From the NCBI RefSeq assembly GCF_009727055.1, contig NC_052351.1, positions 4,978,454 through 5,042,453 of the forward strand: 64,000 nt of DNA, written 5' to 3'. Source of the DNA: Benincasa hispida. Lineage: Eukaryota > Streptophyta > Magnoliopsida > Cucurbitales > Cucurbitaceae. Of this stretch, positions 35,079 to 46,346 are shown piece by piece. A model generated the notes under the pieces. That model had not been told where the DNA came from. It worked only from the letters and a program-made list of their open reading frames with translations, and searched no databases. Numbering within the stretch: the first letter of the stretch is position 1; each line of letters starts with the position of its first letter. Position numbers and translations under genes: made by a program.

Positions 35079-35740
35079 AGCAAAAGATTAACTATTTAGA
35101 AATCGATGAGGATACAAAACAATCTCTCCTCTTTGCTCTCAACTTAAACGATGATATGTCCATATCTGAGGATCAAGCTCAAAAGACATGATCAACTAAA
35201 TAAAAGAAAATTCTTCTAGTGAAGACTTTTTCTCCGAAAGCAATGATTTAGATAAGGCCATTCCTTGTTATGGCTATATCAATGTCATATCAAAAGATCC
35301 AGAAACTCTTCTTGGCCTTATTAATAAGATACCTGATGAAGAATCCAGAAGGACCTGTCTTCTAAAGCTAAAAGACATCCTAGAAAGAAAAAATTCAAAG
35401 CAAAAAGGCAACTCTTCGCCAATAATATATTATTTCCAGGATGTATTAAATAGAATCAAAGGTGAAGACTTCCAAGAACCAGCAAAGTTAGACGATCTTC
35501 ATGCCGAAATAAAGATACTCAAAAGAGAAGTTGCTGAAAATAAGCAATGCTTATCTTATCTAGAAAATGCTTTTATCACCTTTCAAGAATCACGGGTCAA
35601 TTCAAGGCCTCCAGTCACACAATCGGAAGGAGAAACCTCAAGAAAGAAATATTGGTAGTTCAAGCTAACAAAAACAACTATATTAGCAAAATTCAAAACA
35701 AAAAATGGTTATAAAAAATTACTTTCAAAGTTCAAGATTT
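35079..35740 (+). pseudogene. Endogenous caulimovirid: linker between coat and protease regions
   Basis: After stops near 35085-35195 a long frame runs from about 35196 to 35658 (SSEDFFSESNDLDKAIPCYG, DDLHAEIKILKREVAENKQ), acidic and then helical with coiled-coil character. It corresponds in position to the spacer between the zinc knuckle and the aspartic protease of florendovirus/petuvirus-type polyproteins. I recognise no enzymatic motif in it. Confidence 0.6.
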
Positions 35741-36180
35741 CAAGCTGAAGCTCTGGCCCTTATAGATTCAGGAGCAGATCAAAATTTTATTTAAGAAGGA
35801 ATAATACCTTCTTGTTACTTTGAAAAGACCAAAGTAAGGTTGACCCAAGCCAATTGTCAACCTCTTCAGATAAAATATAAGCTACTCAAGGTGCATATTT
35901 GCAACAAGAACATGTGTTTCATAAACACATTTATTCTAGTAAAGGATCTAAATGAAGAGATCGTCTTAGGAACACCTTTTCTTACCCAGCTATACCCATT
36001 CGTGGTAACAGAAAAGGGAATAACTTCTCAAAAGTTTGGAAAAGAAATTACTTTTGAGTTTTATCACCCGATAACTCCAAAGTACATCTTAAATATCGAG
36101 GACGAAATAATTCATTTCATCAATTTGATATCCAAGAAAGAAAGGGAAATGAATTCCTACATGATGATATCAAAACAAAA
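35741..36180 (+). pseudogene. Endogenous caulimovirid: aspartic protease fragment
   Basis: The retropepsin active-site motif is visible at about 35755-35790 (ALIDSGADQNFI), followed at once by a stop. The frame then continues to 36183 with a second protease landmark, EEIVLGTPFL, at about 35955. A pepsin-like monomer of this kind processes the viral polyprotein. The stop directly after the active site and the frame end at 36183 make it non-functional. Confidence 0.8.
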
Positions 36181-36785
36181 ATGATCGATGACATGTTGGA
36201 AAGACCTTCTATTCAGGAGAAAATCCAACATCTCCAGAAGAAAATGGGGACAGAAATCTGTTCAAATCTGCCCAATGCTTTTTGGGCCAGAAAAAAGCAT
36301 ATTGTAAGCCTCCCATATGTGGATGACTTCAACAAAGATCAAATCCCAATGAGGGCCAGACCTATATAGATGAATAAAGACTTGGTAAAGATTTGTACTG
36401 CAGAAATAACAGATCTCCTAAAAGGGGGTCTTATAAGCCCATCAAAGAGCCCATGGTCTTGTTGGACCTTTTATGTTAACAATCAAGTCGAAAAGGAAAG
36501 AGACGTACCAAGGTTAGTAATTAACTACAAACCTTTGAATAAGGTTTTCAAATGGATTAGGTATCCAATTCCTAATCGTCAAGATTTTCTTAAGAGAATC
36601 ACTCTTGCAAAAAAAAATTTCAAAATTTGACATGAAATCAAGATTTTGGCAAGTCCAAATCCATCAAGATGATCGTTATAAGACGGCTTTCAATGTCCCA
36701 TTCTGACAGTTTCAATGGAATGTCATGTCATTCAGATTAAAGAATGCTCCATCAGGATTTCAAAAAATAATGAATGACATCAATA
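36181..36785 (+). pseudogene. Endogenous caulimovirid: reverse transcriptase N-terminal part
   Basis: Shows the fingers/palm start of a pararetroviral RT: PMRARPI, TDLLKGGLISPSKSPWSC, RLVINYKPLNKVFKWIRYP, and out of frame the WQVQIHQDDRYKTAF-like and FRLKNAPSGFQKIMNDI segments. A stop at 36367, a frameshift at about 36615 and a stop near 36705 interrupt it. Sequence jumps at about 36785 from the block before the catalytic YxDD loop straight to the end of RNase H, so the catalytic centre is deleted. Confidence 0.85.
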
Positions 36786-36934
36786 AATATCAAGACTTCA
36801 CCATCGTTTACATAGAACCTATAAAAGGCACTGAAAATGCCCTTGCAAACTATCTCTCGAGAGAACATCTTCTCCCAAAACAATCTCCTAATCTACCTTC
36901 TCTATCTAAAAAAATCCCATGGAACCACCACTAG
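36786..36934 (+). pseudogene. Endogenous caulimovirid: RNase H C-terminal scrap
   Basis: The short open segment IKGTENALANYLSREH is the characteristic end of caulimovirid RNase H. It is fused directly after the truncated RT, which proves an internal deletion of the rest of RT and most of RNase H. The frame ends at 36934. Confidence 0.8.
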
Positions 36935-38215
36935 GCCGTCTGCGGCCACCTTGACAACCCCGGCCGTCATTTCAAAATCAAGCTAGCTCATCTAGAGCAA
37001 GCACTTCAAAAGGCAAACAACCCATTTCTCATTCTTTTGCACCATCTCTAATGAATGCAAACGATTATGCCATGGATATAGATTTCGAAGTCGTATCCAG
37101 GCGTCATCAAGGCTCTGCTCAAAAGGCCTTTACTATTCAATCAGGCTCTTCAAACCTTCCTCTCAACCTTCGACCACACTGTTGCGACCTTCTGGTGCAC
37201 ACAGCTCAAATAAGAGCCCGCTAGGCCATCTTCTCAATTGGTTCTAAAGAACTCGTCAACATATTCTCAAATTGTTAAGCCAAGGGCCACCAATTTCGGG
37301 ATATTTTACAAAAACAACCATGGTCGATTTAACAATCAAACCTAAGTTCGACGGACCTTCCATCCAAAAGATCTGTTCTCAAATCTTTCCTCGTGGATTC
37401 AACTATCTTCTAGATGATATTTCAAAGACAAGAACTTTTTACGAGTTTATTTTGGCAGACACTAAGTCTATTGAAATTACTCATGTGTCGGACCGTTCCG
37501 GTCCATCAAAAATTGTTTACTCAAAGTTACGAATTTTCAAAGTTCTGACACCATCCAACTGAAACCAAGGGATGTTTGTCACCAAAAAATTATCAAAACC
37601 TTTTAAATCTCAAACTTACACATACCGTGACTACGTGAGAGCATGGTATAATGTTACCACCATTCTTAGTTTGTGACATTTTGTAAGCAAGCCTACAAGA
37701 TGCATTTTCCAAATTGGTTTCAATCTTGGTGAAACTATTTTGGACTCTCAAAAGAAAATTTTCCAGTAGAAGTTCAACGGTCATACCATTTATTTCAAAA
37801 TAGCATCTATATGTCTCATTTATTAAAGACGTTTAGATTTACACTATATTTTCAAATCTCGTGAATCTTTTGTTGGAATTTCCAACTAGAACCATATAAA
37901 AATTTCAAAGCAATGAGCAAAGCTCTTCAAATCAAATGGTAGGAGAAATTTGATTACTCTCACCTAGTAATAACAAAAATGAAAGATTGGTTCAAAGCTA
38001 ACGTTCATCTTCAAGATTTAACACACCAAGAAGACGAACAGTTTACATTGGCAAAAAATTCAATTATTAGTTCATTAGTAGGAGCAAGATCACAAGTTGA
38101 TTTTGCTTCAGTTCTAGATTTGATAGAGATAAACCCAAACGAGGGTCCTATCCCATATAGAAAATCTTGTCGTAATCTCTTCTTTTCAAAAAGAAATATT
38201 CTCAAAGGATAAGAC
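36935..38215 (+). pseudogene. Endogenous caulimovirid: downstream ORF remnant
   Basis: Beyond the RNase H end lies a separate broken reading frame. Open pieces are 37272-37562 (PRGFNYLLDDISKTRTFYEF, GPSKIVYSKLRIFKVLTP) and 37979-38212. Its position after pol fits the second ORF described for florendovirus-type endogenous caulimovirids, whose product has no well-defined enzymatic role. Stops and frameshifts occur throughout. The assignment to this genus is inference from order and remembered wording. Confidence 0.6.
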
Positions 38216-38324
38216 GTCGGTCATGGTCCTGTCATGCTAGTCTTTTTCTATGTATTCAACAACTGTGTAGACACGAGTAAAAATCATAAAGAAAAGTCTA
38301 TAATTGCTATTGTAGTGCAATTAT

Positions 38325-38345
38325 AGAGTTTTCTCTATAAGTAGC
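38325..38345 (+). promoter_or_regulatory. Possible TATA box of the pararetrovirus intergenic region
   Basis: ttctctataagtagcatgc lies about 110 bp after the end of the downstream ORF. In Caulimoviridae the pregenomic RNA promoter follows the last ORF, so this may be its TATA element. No function is shown. Confidence 0.4.
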
Positions 38346-38399
38346 ATGCATCCACTCCCTCAAAAAGTTTGTGATAACTAACAAAAAAACAAAAAGATG

Positions 38400-38990
38400 G
38401 TTAAACTTAAGGGTGTTCAAAAAACCGATCAACCCAATCCAATCCGTGCGGTTTGAGTTGGGTTGAGTTCAAATAAATGAAAATTCTATGAATTGAGTTG
38501 GTTCATAGGTTCACCTAATATAACCCAAACCAACTCAAATTTATTATTAACTTTAATATATATATATATATTTTTATTACTTATAACAAAATTATTTATA
38601 CATATATTGATTTTAATTTTATTTAATTCCAATATTTTTATAATAATTTATTCTTCAAACAACTCTTGAAAATAATTTTTTTGCACTATAGAAAGAAAAT
38701 TTTCACTATATAAATTGAAATTGAGTTGTTAATCTTAATTCAATATATGAAAATAATTAAATTGGATTTTACATATTAATGTTTTGCTTCTTTTTAGAAC
38801 AAAATTTTAAATAAATGACCCGGTTAACCCAAACTAATCCAACCCAAATATTTCATGGTTCGGTTGGGTTCGGTTGGGTTCATTTTTTAACAAGGGTTAT
38901 TTGGGTTGAAAAATTAACAATCCGAACAATTGAATTGGGTCTAAAAAGTCTCTCAACCCAACCCAACCCATGAACACCCCTAGTTAAACT
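38400..38990. mobile_element. hAT-type MITE with perfect 8-bp target duplication
   Basis: The element itself is 38408-38982 (575 bp). It begins TAAGGGTGTTCA and ends TGAACACCCCTA, inverted 12-bp termini with one mismatch. Both sides carry the identical 8-bp flank GTTAAACT (38400-38407 and 38983-38990), the hallmark of hAT transposition. Subterminal regions are rich in AACCCAACCC-type words on both sides. The AT-rich centre has no coding capacity. A non-autonomous element. Confidence 0.93.
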
Positions 38991-39486
38991 AGCCCCTTAT
39001 AGTTGCTGGAGAAATTGCTTCTACCCATGAAGGCCATAAAATTTACCCTAGGAGACGTTCAAAGGTTTTGTTCTTGCTGAAAGTATGAGTAGTGAAATGG
39101 TCCTTCCTTGGACTATGATTTATGAAAAGATTGAAACCATCAAGAATTCAAGATTATGTTAAATTTTGAACTACGAAGTTAGAAATACAATAATCTAAAT
39201 TTTCTTTTAATTCTCCCCAAAGGCTATTACATCTCTACACGTTATGACAGTAGAAGCAAAGAGTTCATAGCAAATAGTGAAGAACATCACCAGTGGAACA
39301 AAAGTATCAAATCTAAATGCAGTCCATATTCACAAAACAAAACAAGTGAAGAAACAGAACTTTCTTTCTTCCCAAGTCTCAATTGACAAGCAGACAATCT
39401 GACCACACATGAGACTAATTATCATAAAAAATACTGGGAGATTAGCCTTGAGATTGTTCCTAATCAAAGCCTCCCTCTCTCATGGC

Positions 39487-41645
39487 CTATTCTTCCTTCT
39501 TATTGTGAGCTTGTGAGGGTTCATTTAATTTCCCATTAGATTGGTTTATACTAGCTTTTGCTTCGACAAGAAATGCAGGATCCGGTTCATGTTTACTAGA
39601 AGGTTCTTTCATTGCCATTATAATATAAATAGCAATGACAACGTTGACTGATATGACAGCAAGGAATCCACTCAAGAGTGTAAGAGAATGCGGATTTAAT
39701 TGTGTTGAACCTGCTCAAATAAAAGGGAAGAAAGAGCAGAGGAGAAGAAAAGACAGGTTACTGACAAGAAGTAAAAAGTACAAGATCAAAATTATAATTC
39801 TTCGACTTTTACTTAATAAGCAATAAATATGAATAAAAGCTGCATAAAAGATGATATGACAATATCCATACCAACAACTATGAAGTGACACTCAAAGGAG
39901 GGCAGAGGAAAAGAAAAGATAAGTTATTGACAAGAAATAAAAAGTACAAGATCAAAACTATAATTCTTTGACTTTTACTCAATAACATAATAAAAGATGA
40001 TAAGACGATATCCATACCAACAAATATGAAGTGACATTTTTACTCAAAGAAAGATCGTTATCTTAAAAGGGGCCAGTCAAAGGTAGTGTCAAGAGTGATT
40101 TGGTAATGAACAAGGTTATGAGTAAAAAAGGTAGTGAGGAAGGGGGGCAACTCTTCTTGAGAGAGGTTTATAGTAAGCTAGTTCAGGAAGGAAGACGAGG
40201 GGGTTCAAGGTTTCCACGTTTCTCTGAAGTATTTTAACATTTCACACAAAAGTTGTCTCCATACTAACAAATTTGCAGATAAGAAGATCAAATTTTGAGC
40301 ATGCAATAGAAAATTTATAACTCCCTAAAAATACATATTACCAATCAATAATTGAGTTTGATGACCAGTAGCCATGAAGTTGTAAAGATGGCATACTGAT
40401 GGAGATAGGAGTACGGTAATTTGGGTAAATCCCTAGGTTAATCCCTTTTATCTTATTTGTGTATTAATCCTTTATAAATAGGAGGTTCCCTCTCATGTAT
40501 TAAACACCTCTCATTCTAAATAAAGATGCTTGATTTGATTTTGGGAGAAAATTATCCTTGGTGACTCTTAGGGTACATCACATACTAAACCATGCTCTTT
40601 AAGTAACACCATCCAGACAAGACCAAAATATAAAAAGAAAGCTAGAAAAGATTGGGTTCTTTATATTAACAAGGAGGTAAGTTGGTGTTGGGCCTCCAAT
40701 CGCAAATTGGGGCAATAAATGGGAAGTCCAATTCTGAAAGTTAGTGTAATCTGGCGTAAGCTTTTAACGATGGTAGGGAACATGTGTTATAAAGGGTGCT
40801 TTTGGAAAGATGGTATACTGCCTAGGAAGAAAGCTCTTGCCTCTTGGTGCTCTTGAATTCATTACTAAGTCAACGAAGGTGGGCAGGGGAAATGTGAGGA
40901 TCAAGGTTGGAAGAACTCGAACAAAGAAAAACACATCTCAAGGAAGTTTGGCTTCTCAGGGTCATCGTTTCCTGTTTCCCATTTTCTAGAAACAAGAAGT
41001 GGGAACAGTAATCAAACCATTATTTTTTAAAAAAAATAAGAAACGGGAACGGAGAGCATCACCAACCTACCCTTCTTAAATAATTTAAAACTAAATACAG
41101 AGACTCTAGAGCAGCAAGTGGTATAAAGGAATAAGTTCGTAAAGGGCGAAAATAAAATAGGAATAAGGAACCATCAAGCTAGAGAGCTTGGAAAGCTATG
41201 GAGGCTTCAAAATGCTTAGACGTAAGCGGAAACAAGTGAGGATGGAGGAACACATGAGGGTTAGAGTAATTGGAGCAAGCTAAGGGGTAACTTTCTGCTA
41301 AGGCGTTAACCAATCTGTCAAGTGGGTGAGGGGAATTTAGTACAGTTGATGCTTCTAATGAAGGGGCCAACAATACTAACTAAAAGAAAGACCAATAACA
41401 CAAGACTAGAATATTTGATACACAATTAAACACAAAACTCTACAAACAACCGTGCAAAATGAAAATATATCCACAAAAAATCTTTCGGGTGCAAAGCAAC
41501 CACATAAGCGATGGATGTTGGTATTTATGTCATGTCAATAAATCTTACCAGGAATCAAATTATGGTTAAAACCATATAACAATGCGATAGGAGTTATCCA
41601 CATAAACAATGATGCAATGAAGAACTTCGTAATGACACTTGCCAT
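39487..41645 (-). CDS. VMA21: VMA21-like V-ATPase assembly protein, two exons
   Basis: Exon 1 is 41645-41549 and exon 2 is 39710-39487, 106 codons plus stop, joined across a 1.84-kb intron with donor CTG/GTAAGA and acceptor GAGCAG/GT. Vma21 proteins are small ER membrane chaperones for assembly of the V0 sector of the vacuolar H+-ATPase. Two membrane helices are visible: residues 5-26 (ITKFFIASLFMWITPIALLY) and about 43-67 (TLLSGFLAVISVNVVIAIYI), joined by NHNLIPGSTQLNPHS. The tail is hydrophilic and ends in KKEE, a di-lysine ER-retrieval signal like that of yeast Vma21. The start is the ATG at 41645, which gives the usual family length. The frame is intact, so the gene is probably functional. 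Confidence 0.9.
39730..40060. repeat. ~167-bp tandem duplication in the VMA21-like intron
   Basis: The phrase gcagaggagaagaaaagaca...aagtacaagatcaaaattata...ccataccaacaactatgaag at 39735-39890 recurs at about 39902-40040 with scattered differences. It is intronic and non-coding. Confidence 0.8.
40397..40580 (+). mobile_element. 184-bp solo LTR (TRIM-sized) in the VMA21-like intron
   Basis: Starts TGATGGAGATAGGAG and ends GGGTACATCA. It is flanked by identical 5-bp CATAC at 40392-40396 and 40581-40585. Within it are a TATAAATA box at 40473-40480 and AATAAA at 40519-40524, the order expected for an LTR promoter and polyadenylation signal. It lies in plus orientation, opposite to the host gene. 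The small size suggests a TRIM or short copia LTR. Confidence 0.87.
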
Positions 41646-42530
41646 TGGTATCTTCAATTTGTCAACAATGTCTGGAAAGAGAGAGTTTTTAGACATAAGA
41701 TTTTAATTAAAAATACTAAACAAGAATAAGAGTTCCAGATGCTTCACACAACTTAAAAATATAAATAAATAACACCAAACAAAAGGTCACCAAACCAAAC
41801 CTCCAAATTTTCATTGATGACCTTTTGCATGGCAATGGAGGACACAAAATGGATTCTAGAAAATTTGAGTTCAGCCATACTGCAAACAACAAGTCCTTAT
41901 GAGATCGATTTCAATTTCTCTAAATGGAAAATGAAAGAAAAAGTAGAAAAAGGATGGCTTTACTAAAGTGAACTCCTTGTTCTGCCCTCTTCTTTATTCT
42001 TGCACATGTGGAGATTTTAAGGGCAAGTGGAAAATTAGATTATGGTAAGTAACATACTTAGAAGTGTGGAATAAAGAAAATAACATACGCTATTTTAGAA
42101 AGTAATTTACGTTTTGATTCACAATTTAAGAACATAATAAGGAAATCCTCCCATATTAGATTTCATAAACTTCATCATGTCGATGAACGAAAATGAAAAG
42201 ACAATAAAGCGTTCACAAATTTGAAGATCAGTGAATTCATATACAGGTGAAAGAAAACAAAAAAGAGAAGGCAAAAACCACCGAATAAGCATCCATAACG
42301 ATGAAAGACCACATAGAGAGCAAACAAGCAAAAAAAAGTAGAAACAAGAAACAAGTCCCAGAGATGGATCATCCACTAATAAGCAGTCTCGATTACAAAT
42401 CCCATATAATAATTCATAAATGCAAATCACAAAACATTGAGTGAGCTTACTAGATGGCAGATTCGGACCACAACTTAGGGCTTCAAAAGCAGTCGCACAG
42501 CACTTGGCACTTTGCAAGAAAGATCGGTGA
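41646..42530 (-). other. Probable 5' leader and promoter region of the VMA21-like gene
   Basis: An acceptor-like CTCTTTCCAG ends at 41672, 26 bp upstream of the ATG. A donor-like CTA/GTAAGC lies at 42450-42449, preceded by a non-repetitive GC-richer stretch at 42451-42530. A leader intron in the 5' UTR is therefore likely. No other coding signal is convincing here, although a short ATG frame (MAELKFSRIHF...) begins near 41879. Confidence 0.4.
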
Positions 42531-42599
42531 TTTGAGATTCTAACGAGAGACGAGAAGGAAGATTTTGTTCCTAATTTTTATGGGTTGATCTATTTGTTT

Positions 42600-43742
42600 T
42601 CTATTTTAATTAATTAAATGGGTAGGGAATCGAATCGTATTTTTTATACGGATGGTCTCATTTGGGAGGCCCAAATGAAAAGTGTCATCTGTAGATAAAG
42701 TAATGGAAAATGGCCTCCTGCTTACGTCATTCACGTGTAATTTTACTGATATGTCCTTGTGATGCACCCCAAGCGCCTGCCAATACAAAGTTACTCGATC
42801 CTCGATGGTTCGTCACTCGTTCCTCAATGCAAGTCACTCGATATTCAGATGCATGGTCACTCTATACGACTGCCAATCAACATGTGTATACTCGATCATA
42901 TCCACGTCATACACGATACTCAATTACTTCCTCACTCGTTCCTCGATGCACGATCACTCGATATCCAGGTACATGGTCACTCAATACGACTGCAATCGAC
43001 ATGTGTATACTCGATTCTCAATTACTTTATACTCGATTATTTTTAATTCTTAACCCGTTTGAAGGCGTTTGAAGTCTATTATTTCACCACTTCTGTGTTA
43101 GCTCAGACTATTCTCTTTGTTCTTCCGATTGTATATCCCTCGATGACAATACCTCTACACTCGAAATTCGAATATCTCTGCATCAGGTAACATTCTTCTC
43201 CTTGTTTATGTTTTGGCATCATTCATCTCTTTCTTTGTATATTTTGGCATCATGTTCCTCGACATGCGCTTGTTACTCGATACTCGACCAATACGTTTTT
43301 CATTTCGATTTTCATATCTTGCATGTTTGGTTGGAGCTCGAATTTGTTTCATTTCAGTTTTCATATTTTTGTTAATTCGGACCGTCTAGAGTCTTGAGTT
43401 TGAGTAGGATAAGTTCAGAAGGCGAAAATCAAATCGAATGCTCGATAATCGACCATCCAATCACATGCCATATAGCAAGGGACACCATGTAGCATGTATA
43501 AGGTATCAGGTATAGAGCAATCGAGTATTGAGTATCGTGTATCGTGCATCGTGTAACGAGAATCGAGTATCGTGTATTGAATAGAATTCTTAAGTCACAT
43601 GCCATATAGCAAGTAAGGGACACCATGTAGCATGTATAAGGTATCAGGTATAGAGCAATCGAGTATTGAGTATCGTGTATCGTGCATCGTGTATTGAATA
43701 GAATTCTTAGCTCTTTTGGTGTTTTTTGTTATTCTGTGCAGT
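42600..43742 (+). repeat. MULE-associated upstream region with tandem repeats
   Basis: Rich in ACTCGAT/ATCGAGTAT words. A ~120-bp direct duplication (cactcgttcctc...cactcgatatcca) spans about 42805-43020. A second, ~140-bp, duplication (tgccatatagcaag...gagtatcgtgtatcgtgcat) spans about 43462-43700, immediately before the DUF1985 frame. Similar actcgatgcttggcactcgata words occur near 47950, on the far side of the MULE-like region. No terminal inverted repeat could be confirmed. Confidence 0.6.
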
Positions 43743-45268
43743 ATGACTAAACAATTCAAGATTCCTCCCCATGATCATTTCCCAGGCCAAGGTGGCCTAT
43801 CCTCTCACATTGAGACAACTAACAAGATAGTGAAAGAGAAGCTTACTCCCACTCAGCTTGCCCTCTTCAGGAAAACGGTATTTGGGAGATTTGTGGACGT
43901 GGATATCATCTTCAACAATCCATTGGTCCATTACATGCTATTGAGGGAGGTTGTAGACGATAGGAAGGATGCAATGACCTTTGATCTGAATGGTACAGTT
44001 GTAGCATTCATCAAAGAAGACTTTCTATTGGTAACAGGATTGTGGTGGTCACCTAATCCAACAGTTGTGAGAAGGGGTGAAGCACTTGGATCACTGCGTA
44101 GTAGGTACTTGAAGAATGATTTTGCAGGGGACATTCACATTGGTACCTTAGAGACAGTATAAAAAGAGATAGAGTTTGAGAACGACATGGATGCTGTGAA
44201 GATGGCATTGGTCTATTACACTAAATTGGGGTATGATGGGAAGGGAGAAGACAAGGGTCAATGTCGACAAGACCTTATTAATTGATGTGGAGGATTTGAA
44301 TTATTTCAATTCCATGGATTGGGGCCACGTGCTATGGGAGAGGACGTTACTTGGACTACAAAGAGGATTGAGTGTTAAGGTAGAGAACTACAAAAAAAAG
44401 GTCCAAGATCAATAAGCACTACATTGTCAAGTACAACCTACCGGAGTTTCCTCATGCAATTTAGATAATATCCATTCATCGGCGATACGAGATCTACTCA
44501 TTGTAGTGTCAATGTCACTTACTACTTATTCTTCTTTTATAATCGTTTATGAAATATGGTAGGTGTGAGCATACGAGATCATTTCAACGGTTGCTGAAAA
44601 AGTTGCAATCTGACTAAATGTACACATCGTACCTCGATTCCTGAGGTGGGAGTGTACAAACTCACCGCCGACCAGAGCAATACAATGAGACATGTTTTAG
44701 TCCATTGAGATTAGTGTATCACATCACAATTTACTCGGATTTAAGGTGAATGTCACATATAACTAACAAATTATTCATTATTTTGTACAGACAAGGATCA
44801 CACCCACACCATTGATCATGTCCGATAGGGAGAGGCAGTATAGAGACATTAAGGTTGATGAACGACCCGTATACAAGCCATTGATGCCGAGACGAGCTCC
44901 TCAGAGACACATAGATCGCACCATGATGAGGATGCTCATAGTAACTCCAGTGAATAGAGAGTCACGAGCATCGATTTCACAAGCCAGAACTTTAAAAGTA
45001 GAACACGAGATTCACCCTCCTTATAATGAGTCTCACAAGCTCCCTACTGACGAGCATGTGCCCCCAACTGAGGAGCGAGTGTCGCCTTGGTCGAATATAT
45101 CCTATTTCGAGTCCACAAGGGGTGTGGGCATTTGTAGAGAGTGTCTATGGTGGAGCATAAATTGGATGATGTACAGTCAAATTTGAAAGATGTGAAGTCT
45201 GATCTGAGTGTCCTTCCGGTTGGCGTACAAACAATCACCAGCCTACTGCGGTCATTGTGTCGGGCACG

Positions 45269-45415
45269 TAATATTATCTTTAACTTGTTCTAATGTAAAT
45301 CTATAACATGTTGTGTTTGACCTAACATACTTCGTAAATGANTAATATTATCTTTAACTTGTTCTAATGTAAATCTATAACATGTTGTGTTTGACCTAAC
45401 ATACTTCGTAAATGA
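45269..45415. other. Assembly join: N flanked by a 73-bp duplication
   Basis: A single N at 45342 separates identical 73-bp copies (45269-45341 and 45343-45415). An unmerged contig overlap is the simplest explanation. It lies inside the DUF1985 pseudogene and adds an artificial break. Confidence 0.93.
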
Positions 45416-45438
45416 TATAGGGTTTAGGCACGTAGTCC

Positions 45439-45771
45439 ACCGAGACTATTGACCCCATTCCTCCACCTTCCACCGAGTCCCCTAACCCCACTCCTCCATC
45501 AGCCACTGAGTCCCGTGACCTTCCTCCACCTTCCACCAAGACTAGTGACCCCATTCTTCCACCTTCCACTGAGTCCCATGACCTCATTCCTCCACCTTCG
45601 ATCGAGTTCTAAGACCTCATTCATCCACCTTCCATCGAGTCCCATGACCCCATTCCTCCACCTTCCACATAGTCCCAAGACCCCATTCCTCCACCTTCCA
45701 CCGAGTCCCATGACCTCATTCCTCCAACTTCCACCAAGTCCCGTGACCCCATCCCTCCACCCTCCATCCTC
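45439..45771 (+). repeat. 33-bp coding minisatellite (11-residue PPSTESHDPIP-like repeat)
   Basis: About ten copies of a 33-bp unit built from cctccaccttccaccgagtc and ccatgacctcatt. Because 33 is a multiple of 3, the repeat kept frame and encodes a Pro/Ser/Thr/Asp-rich linker of the DUF1985 protein. In-frame TAA and TAG occur in the fifth and seventh units. Confidence 0.88.
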
Positions 45772-46346
45772 CATCAAGCCCATCCTCCCCAACGTTACAA
45801 TATCCACCGTTCTCCCCCATCCCTCTTATCTACCACTCCTCTTGCTATATTGCTTCCCGATGTACCACCCTTTCCCTCATTGACCCTACCACATCCTAAG
45901 TTTCTTCCACCACAGGCATTGAAAAAGTTCAAGGTGAAGGGCGAGCTCATGGTGAAGGATGAACCTATGGCCCGATCTAGACCTTGAGGTGAAGGGCGAG
46001 CCTGTGGACATTGAGGGGAACAAAGACGGACAAGTAGGAAGAGGAAGCCGACACAACCGTACACCCCTCCAGTTGACACGGCAAGGGTGACGGGAAAAAA
46101 GCAGAAATACATTCAGCTCGTTCAACGTCCGATCGGCATCGTCCCCTATTACCCGGCACATGCTATTCCAGAGGATGTAATGAATGAGTTCATGGTCTGA
46201 TTGACCAACGTGGATATAGGTCCTCACTGGCTAGGTAATGAAGTCCTCTTTAGGAGGAACTGCACGATGGAGCTGTTCCTAGAGCTAACACGTGATAGTA
46301 ATTGGGTTGAGAACAACATAAGTTAACATCCCTTATTACATTTGTA

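Larger units (their letters stand above)
43743..46325 (+). pseudogene. DUF1985/Ulp1-type protein of a MULE (pseudogene)
   Basis: The N-terminal frame from ATG 43743 to 44162 has plant DUF1985 character (HDHFPGQGGLSSHIETTNKI, KTVFGRFVDVDIIFNNPLVH, EDFLLVTGLWWSPNPT). After a stop at 44160 and a frameshift, 44233-44415 continues it (DVEDLNYFNSMDWGHVLWER). Later pieces include GISICREC-like and VEHKLDD-type segments, a Pro/Ser-rich 11-residue repeat (45439-45771), a charged stretch KKFKVKGELMVKDEPM, and RPIGIVPYYPAHAIPEDVMN before the expected Ulp1 (C48) protease domain, which is missing. DUF1985-Ulp1 genes are typical cargo of Kaonashi-type plant MULEs. It is broken many times and not functional. 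Confidence 0.82.

Noticed and set aside
42119..42517. 132-codon Cys/Phe-rich frame on the minus strand
   Set aside because: No motif or homologue is recognised. It more likely overlaps the leader exon and intron of the VMA21-like gene.
45449..45883. His/Leu/Pro-rich 144-codon frame
   Set aside because: It is an out-of-frame reading of the 33-bp minisatellite of the DUF1985 pseudogene.
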